Shown here piece after piece: positions 59,647 to 64,000 of a DNA stretch of 64,000 nucleotides. Position numbers and translations under genes: made by a program. Below the pieces are notes generated by a model. The model was not told where the DNA came from and ran no database searches. It saw only the letters and a program-made list of their open reading frames with translations. Position 1 is the stretch's first letter. Every line of letters begins with the position of its first letter. The DNA is taken from positions 20,676-84,675 of the forward strand of contig NZ_JOPG01000020.1 of the NCBI RefSeq assembly GCF_002153605.1, written 5' to 3'. Source of the stretch: Acetobacter malorum (GTDB taxonomy: Bacteria > Pseudomonadota > Alphaproteobacteria > Acetobacterales > Acetobacteraceae).

Positions 59647-62265
59647 ATGGGTACAGTCGTGAACAATAAGACTTATGTCTACAAGGGAGGTTCGCAGTCC
59701 TCTTTGTCAGATGTACAAGTCAATGGCGGCGGCACTCTGGATGTCGGCTACAGTGGCTCCGTTGATCATGTGGCGGCTCTTGGAACAGCCGGATATTACG
59801 GGGGGCAGGCTGCTTTTGCAGTGATTAGTGCTCATGGCGATGGTGCCCACGCCATTGTGACGAACTATACTATAAGCAACTATGCTCGGGCTTATGCCTC
59901 CAATGGAGGTGAATTTCTGAACGGCAGCATTAATGGCGGCACGGTTGAAATTGGCAGTGGTAGTGAAATTGGTGATTCCAATATTTACGGAAGCGGTAAT
60001 TACACAAACACAGCAACAGCCAACCAGACACAGAATTACGTCAATGTTTTAAGCGGGGGTATCGCCTCGGGCATCACCACCTTTGGTGGCAGCCTGAATA
60101 TTGGGAGCGGCGGCTTTGTCGAAAGCTCGCATGCGTCCTCCGGCTATATCAACGTGGCTACTGGTGGTTCTGGAACAGGAAATACTATTTTTGAAGGTGG
60201 CCAGCTAAATGCTCTGGGTGGCACGCTCACAGACAGCACATTGTCTGGTGGTGAACTGTGGGTAAGCAGTGGCGGCAAAGCCTCTGGCGTGCAGGACGGC
60301 AGCAGCGGGTCCGCTGTGGGACGTATCTATGTTTCCAACGGCACATTGGATGATGCGACTGTTAACGGTGGAACTGTTTTTGTTGGTTCCAAAGGCATTT
60401 TCGAAAACAGTATTTTGTCTGGGTCCGGCACACTCAGCAACACTGACACAGCCAACCATACTCAGGACTACGCTAACATCACGTCTGGTGGCTATGCATC
60501 CGGTATCACCACACAGGGGGGCAGCCTGAACGTGTCCTCGGGTGCAAGCGTTGATAAATCCACAGCATCTGCTGGTTACATCAATATCCAGAGCGGCGCT
60601 TCAGGAACAGGAAATACTGTTGCTGGAAATCAGGCCCAGTTGAACGTTCTGGGCGGGACGCTGACCAGCAGCACTGTGATTGCAGGCGAGTTTAATGTTC
60701 AGAATGGCGGCAAGGCAAACATCGTTGCTGTCTCTGGCGGTGTCCTGAAAGATGATGCTGCAACGGTTACCAGCGCCACCATTGGCGGCAGCGGATCTGC
60801 TAATATTATCAGTGGTGGTGTTCTAAGCGCCTCGACCGTTACAAACGGTGGCGTTGTCAATGTGGACAGCACCAGTAAGCTGAGTGGTGAGACAACCATA
60901 AGCAACGGTGGGCAGCTGATCTTGAATGGGTCTGCCGGGAATGGTTCCATTGTAATGGAAGGTGCCTCCTCTCTGCTCACGATCTCTGGCGACACCATGC
61001 CTACAAACGTGATTAGCGGCCTGCAGAACGGTGGACGGATTGATCTGGTCAACCTTAAAAATGTTACTATGACCCAAACGACATCCAACGGAATTGATTT
61101 CCTGGGCACGGATGAGAGCGGCAAGACGGTTGATTTTCACCTCAACATTCCCAACGCCAATACCATTGGATACAAGATCATTGCTGATGGACATGGCGGC
61201 CTCTACTACGAAGTTTGCTTCCTTCCCGGCAGCATGATCCGCACTGTGAATGGCGATATTGCGGTTGAAAATCTTCAGATTGGTGACCCGATTGTTGCAT
61301 TTGACTGGAAAAACAACAAAGACGTTGTCCGCTCTGTTGTCTGGGCGGGGAAAGCACATGCCACGGTTCGCCCTGGTCTTCCGGCTGACGAAGCGGGCTA
61401 CCCTGTTCGTGTTCTGAAAAATGCTATTGCCGACGGTGTTCCTTACAAAGATATGCTGATTACGCCTGAGCACTGCCTGTTCTTTGATGGTCAGTTTGTG
61501 CCTGCACGTATGCTGGTCAACGGCAAGTCCATTTTCTATGATACCAGCATCACCTCCTACGACTATTATCATGTGGAAACGGAAGAGCATTCCGTGATCA
61601 CCGCTGATGGCATGCTGACAGAAAGCTACCTTGATACGGGCAATCGTTCCTCCTTCCATCAGGAGGGCACTGTTATCAGCCTTCGTAGTACGGTTCGGAC
61701 TTGGGAGCATGATGCTGGCGCACCTTTGTGTGTAGATCGCGCATTTGTTGAACCTTTATTTCACAAGCTCGATGCTCGGAATAACATGATCGGCAGCCCG
61801 TGCTCTTCCAGTGCGAATGCTGAACTGATCGTTGATCCAGACCTGCATCTGATGACGGAAAGTGGTGCGACTATTCGTCCTATCCGACGTGAAGGACAGC
61901 GTTACAGCTTTATGTTGCCTGCCAACATTTCTTCCGTTCGCATCGTCTCTCGCGCCAGCCGCCCTGCTGACGTGGTGGGTCCCTTTGTGGATGATCGCCG
62001 TATGATGGGCGTTGCTGTCGCAGATGTACATCTTGTAGCAGCCAACAAGAAGTCTCTCGTTACATCCCATCTGCAGGCCGTAAAACCCGCCGGCTGGCAC
62101 TCTACGGAGTGGACAGACTGTGCATGGACCAATGGTGACGCAGTGTTGCCCCTGGGGGATCTCACTCAGAGCGGCATGGGCATTCTGTCCCTCAACATTC
62201 GGGCTGCTGGTCCTTACCTGAAGACGGACGCAAAGCCGCTTCTCACCAGCATACGCTCTGCCTGA
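59647..62265 (+). CDS. Hint-domain surface protein 4 (872 aa), behind invertible region 2
   Basis: Residues ~1-500 are Ser/Gly/Asn-rich repeats with two clear long internal duplications (TANQTQNYVNVLSGGIASG and TANHTQDYANITSGGYASG, about 145 residues apart). The Hint domain begins at Cys524 (VCFLPGSMIRTVNG), with FDWKNNKDVVRSVVWAGK, TPEHCLFF and TESYLDTGNRSSF; the conserved tail follows. TAAGGG lies eight bases before ATG 59647, just outside the inverted repeat. It shares its FDWKNN signature with Hint protein 2, the other recombinase-linked copy. No signal peptide seen. Confidence 0.9.
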   Translation: MGTVVNNKTYVYKGGSQSSLSDVQVNGGGTLDVGYSGSVDHVAALGTAGYYGGQAAFAVISAHGDGAHAIVTNYTISNYARAYASNGGEFLNGSINGGTVEIGSGSEIGDSNIYGSGNYTNTATANQTQNYVNVLSGGIASGITTFGGSLNIGSGGFVESSHASSGYINVATGGSGTGNTIFEGGQLNALGGTLTDSTLSGGELWVSSGGKASGVQDGSSGSAVGRIYVSNGTLDDATVNGGTVFVGSKGIFENSILSGSGTLSNTDTANHTQDYANITSGGYASGITTQGGSLNVSSGASVDKSTASAGYINIQSGASGTGNTVAGNQAQLNVLGGTLTSSTVIAGEFNVQNGGKANIVAVSGGVLKDDAATVTSATIGGSGSANIISGGVLSASTVTNGGVVNVDSTSKLSGETTISNGGQLILNGSAGNGSIVMEGASSLLTISGDTMPTNVISGLQNGGRIDLVNLKNVTMTQTTSNGIDFLGTDESGKTVDFHLNIPNANTIGYKIIADGHGGLYYEVCFLPGSMIRTVNGDIAVENLQIGDPIVAFDWKNNKDVVRSVVWAGKAHATVRPGLPADEAGYPVRVLKNAIADGVPYKDMLITPEHCLFFDGQFVPARMLVNGKSIFYDTSITSYDYYHVETEEHSVITADGMLTESYLDTGNRSSFHQEGTVISLRSTVRTWEHDAGAPLCVDRAFVEPLFHKLDARNNMIGSPCSSSANAELIVDPDLHLMTESGATIRPIRREGQRYSFMLPANISSVRIVSRASRPADVVGPFVDDRRMMGVAVADVHLVAANKKSLVTSHLQAVKPAGWHSTEWTDCAWTNGDAVLPLGDLTQSGMGILSLNIRAAGPYLKTDAKPLLTSIRSA

Positions 62266-62276
62266 ATAAGGTAATT

Positions 62277-62312
62277 CCTCTCCGCCTTACTCTGAGGCGG
62301 AGAGGTTTTTTT
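62277..62312 (+). terminator. Terminator after Hint gene 4
   Basis: Perfect 11-base stem CCTCTCCGCCT / AGGCGGAGAGG with a 7-base loop and seven Ts. Confidence 0.92.
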
Positions 62313-62403
62313 GTGCGATGCCGTCACAGCATTTCATGTCGGCAATTTGTAGTCTCTCCCTAATTCATGAAGCCGAATTTCTTTTCACGATCTTACGTCT
62401 TTC

Positions 62404-64000
62404 ATGAAAAAAGCAAAGAAAGCCACGGTTGTTATGTCTGATTACCCACTTCCTGCGGCCACCAGGACAATTTCGGCAGGCCAAACAGTAAATGGTGCCT
62501 CTTATAGCACGCCCGACCATGTTGTTGTTGAAGGCACTCTGACTGATGCCACTTTGAGCCAGAATGGCGGTGGCATTGGTTCTATTCTTGTTCAGAGCGG
62601 CGGAATACTTTCCGGTGTTACAGTAACAAGTGGCGGAAATATTTTCGCACTAAGCGGCGGAAATGCATCCAACATTTCGTTAGATGGTAGCCGTAGTGCT
62701 GATCTTATCGTTGAAAATGGCGGTAACGTTGACACTGTTAAAGCATCCAATAGTGCTGGGATTGATTTACGCGGGGGCACACTCTCGAATGTCACGCTGA
62801 CAACAAGTGCCAGTATGAATGTTGAATCCGGCGGTTCAGTCAATGGCGTTAGTGTGGGTGATACTGCACAGGTCGATGTTGGTGCTCATTCTCAGGTATC
62901 GTCCATTACGGTGTTTAGTGGTGGCGCAGTTGGAAACCTGGGTGGTGCCATCACCTCGGCGACCATTGAAACTGGAGGGAATATCTCGGTTGAAAGGGGA
63001 TATTCGTATAACGCGACAACGAGTTCAGGAGGCTACTCGGACGGAACTATTGATGAGGCGGTCATTAAGAGTGGTGGAACGTTAACGGTCGGGAATGGCG
63101 GCTCAGCGACAAATATTGGCCTTAAAAATGGTGGACTTATTGATTTTTCGACACTGACGTATGATTCCTCTGCCAAATACAGTTACGACGCGGATACATA
63201 TACCCTGACAGTTACTGGGAACGGGGAAACTGCAAGTGTAACACTTGATCCCAAGACATCTGATATTGTTGATGGACAGCAGTTTAATCTCGTTAATGAT
63301 GGCGACACTCTTGCCATTGAAACCTGCTTTCTTGCAGGCAGCATGATCCAGACACCTAATGGAGATGTTCCCGTTGAGAAGATCTGTGTGGGTGACGTGA
63401 TTACGACCTACGTAAATGACAAGGAAGACTCTCGGAGTGTCATCTGGGCCGGCAAGGTTCATGCAACTGTTCGGTCCGAATTGAAGGATGATGAAGCCGG
63501 TTATCCTGTCCGCGTTCTTAAGGATGCCGTTGCAGACGGTGTGCCTTATAAAGATATGCTGATTACCGCTGAGCATTGCCTCTTCTTCGAAGGTCGCTTT
63601 GTGCCTGTGCGCATGCTGGTTAATGGCGTATCCATTTTCTACGATAAATCCATCACTTCTTATGATTACTATCATGTTGAAACAGAGCAGCATTCTGTAA
63701 TCCGAGCTGATGGCATGCTAACAGAAAGCTACCTTGATACAGGCAACCGCTCTACCTTCCGCCAGAATGGCAAGGTGGTGGTACTGCGCGCTGCGGGCGC
63801 ACGGAGCTGGGAAGCTGACGCCGCCGCACCGCTGTGCGTAGGCAGAAACTTTGTGGAAGCTCTGTTCCGCGCTCTGGAAGCTCGCGGCAACCTGGTAGAA
63901 AATTGTCAGAAGCCGGCTGCCAGCGTGACGACGACGCATGATGCAGACCTGCATCTGGTTATGAAGAATGGTGCTGTTATTCGCCCCATCCGTCACGATG
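62404..64000 (+). CDS. Hint-domain surface protein 5 (partial, 3' end outside window)
   Basis: The frame is open from ATG 62404 (or ATG 62434, giving MSDYPLPAATRTISAG, more like the paralogues' short starts) to the window end. Shorter repeat region (~290 residues; SGG..., NGG... units), then the Hint domain from Cys308 (counted from 62404; TCFLAGSMIQTPNG), TAEHCLFF, TESYLDTGNRSTF, and the beginning of the conserved tail (DADLHLVMKNGAVIRPIRHD). It follows Hint gene 4 in the same direction but after a strong terminator, so it is likely transcribed separately. No inverted-repeat core upstream. Confidence 0.9.
   Translation, partial: MKKAKKATVVMSDYPLPAATRTISAGQTVNGASYSTPDHVVVEGTLTDATLSQNGGGIGSILVQSGGILSGVTVTSGGNIFALSGGNASNISLDGSRSADLIVENGGNVDTVKASNSAGIDLRGGTLSNVTLTTSASMNVESGGSVNGVSVGDTAQVDVGAHSQVSSITVFSGGAVGNLGGAITSATIETGGNISVERGYSYNATTSSGGYSDGTIDEAVIKSGGTLTVGNGGSATNIGLKNGGLIDFSTLTYDSSAKYSYDADTYTLTVTGNGETASVTLDPKTSDIVDGQQFNLVNDGDTLAIETCFLAGSMIQTPNGDVPVEKICVGDVITTYVNDKEDSRSVIWAGKVHATVRSELKDDEAGYPVRVLKDAVADGVPYKDMLITAEHCLFFEGRFVPVRMLVNGVSIFYDKSITSYDYYHVETEQHSVIRADGMLTESYLDTGNRSTFRQNGKVVVLRAAGARSWEADAAAPLCVGRNFVEALFRALEARGNLVENCQKPAASVTTTHDADLHLVMKNGAVIRPIRHD

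Overview
The window looks like the chromosome of an acetic acid bacterium (Acetobacteraceae, most like Acetobacter). This is an inference from several signs: about 55-60% GC coding DNA, five paralogous surface-type proteins with AIDA-like repeats and a C-terminal Hint domain (a pattern I associate with this family), a cobalamin-riboswitch TonB receptor, and Dps with a Bfd-like ferredoxin. No 16S or other species marker is present.

Layout. 1-4.6 kb: the 3' part of an S41 peptidase gene, a TonB-dependent receptor behind a clear cobalamin riboswitch, a possible small protein, and a CHRD protein. 4.7-11.7 kb: Hint gene 1 (minus), a LysR regulator, Hint gene 2 (minus), and a divergent small serine recombinase. 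11.7-14 kb: small envelope and stress genes, including a DUF3147 membrane protein, a glycine-zipper-like protein and free-methionine sulfoxide reductase. 14.3-19.5 kb: Hint gene 3 (1189 aa) followed by a GT39-type glycosyltransferase. 19,540-19,616: tRNA-Arg(CCG). 19,600-57,277: a complete-looking 37.7 kb HK97-type siphovirus prophage integrated in that tRNA, with the last 17 bases of the tRNA repeated at its far end. 57.3-58.5 kb: Bfd-like ferredoxin and Dps. 58.8-64 kb: a second serine recombinase (minus), divergent from Hint gene 4, then Hint gene 5, which runs off the window.

The prophage reads as cargo (trypsin-like protease plus a small partner), integrase, excisionase, early-left genes, secreted protein, S24 repressor with operators, Cro, early-right and replication genes (interrupted by an antisense DUF4145 cargo pair), terminase, portal, protease, capsid, connectors, tail (with a programmed -1 frameshift), tape measure with an embedded lytic transglycosylase, fibre, lysis genes, and finally an AT-rich antisense three-gene module led by a TIGR04255-like protein.

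The most striking non-phage signal is a matched pair of regulatory cassettes. Between Hint gene 2 and its recombinase, and again between Hint gene 4 and its recombinase, lies an inverted repeat built on the same 10-base core, TCCTGATTTA. The span is exactly 142 bp from core to core in both places, although the interiors look unrelated. This is what an invertible promoter switch run by an adjacent serine invertase would look like. It suggests phase-variable expression of Hint-containing surface proteins. Inside the prophage, three separate cargo modules are the best candidates for undescribed (possibly anti-phage) functions.
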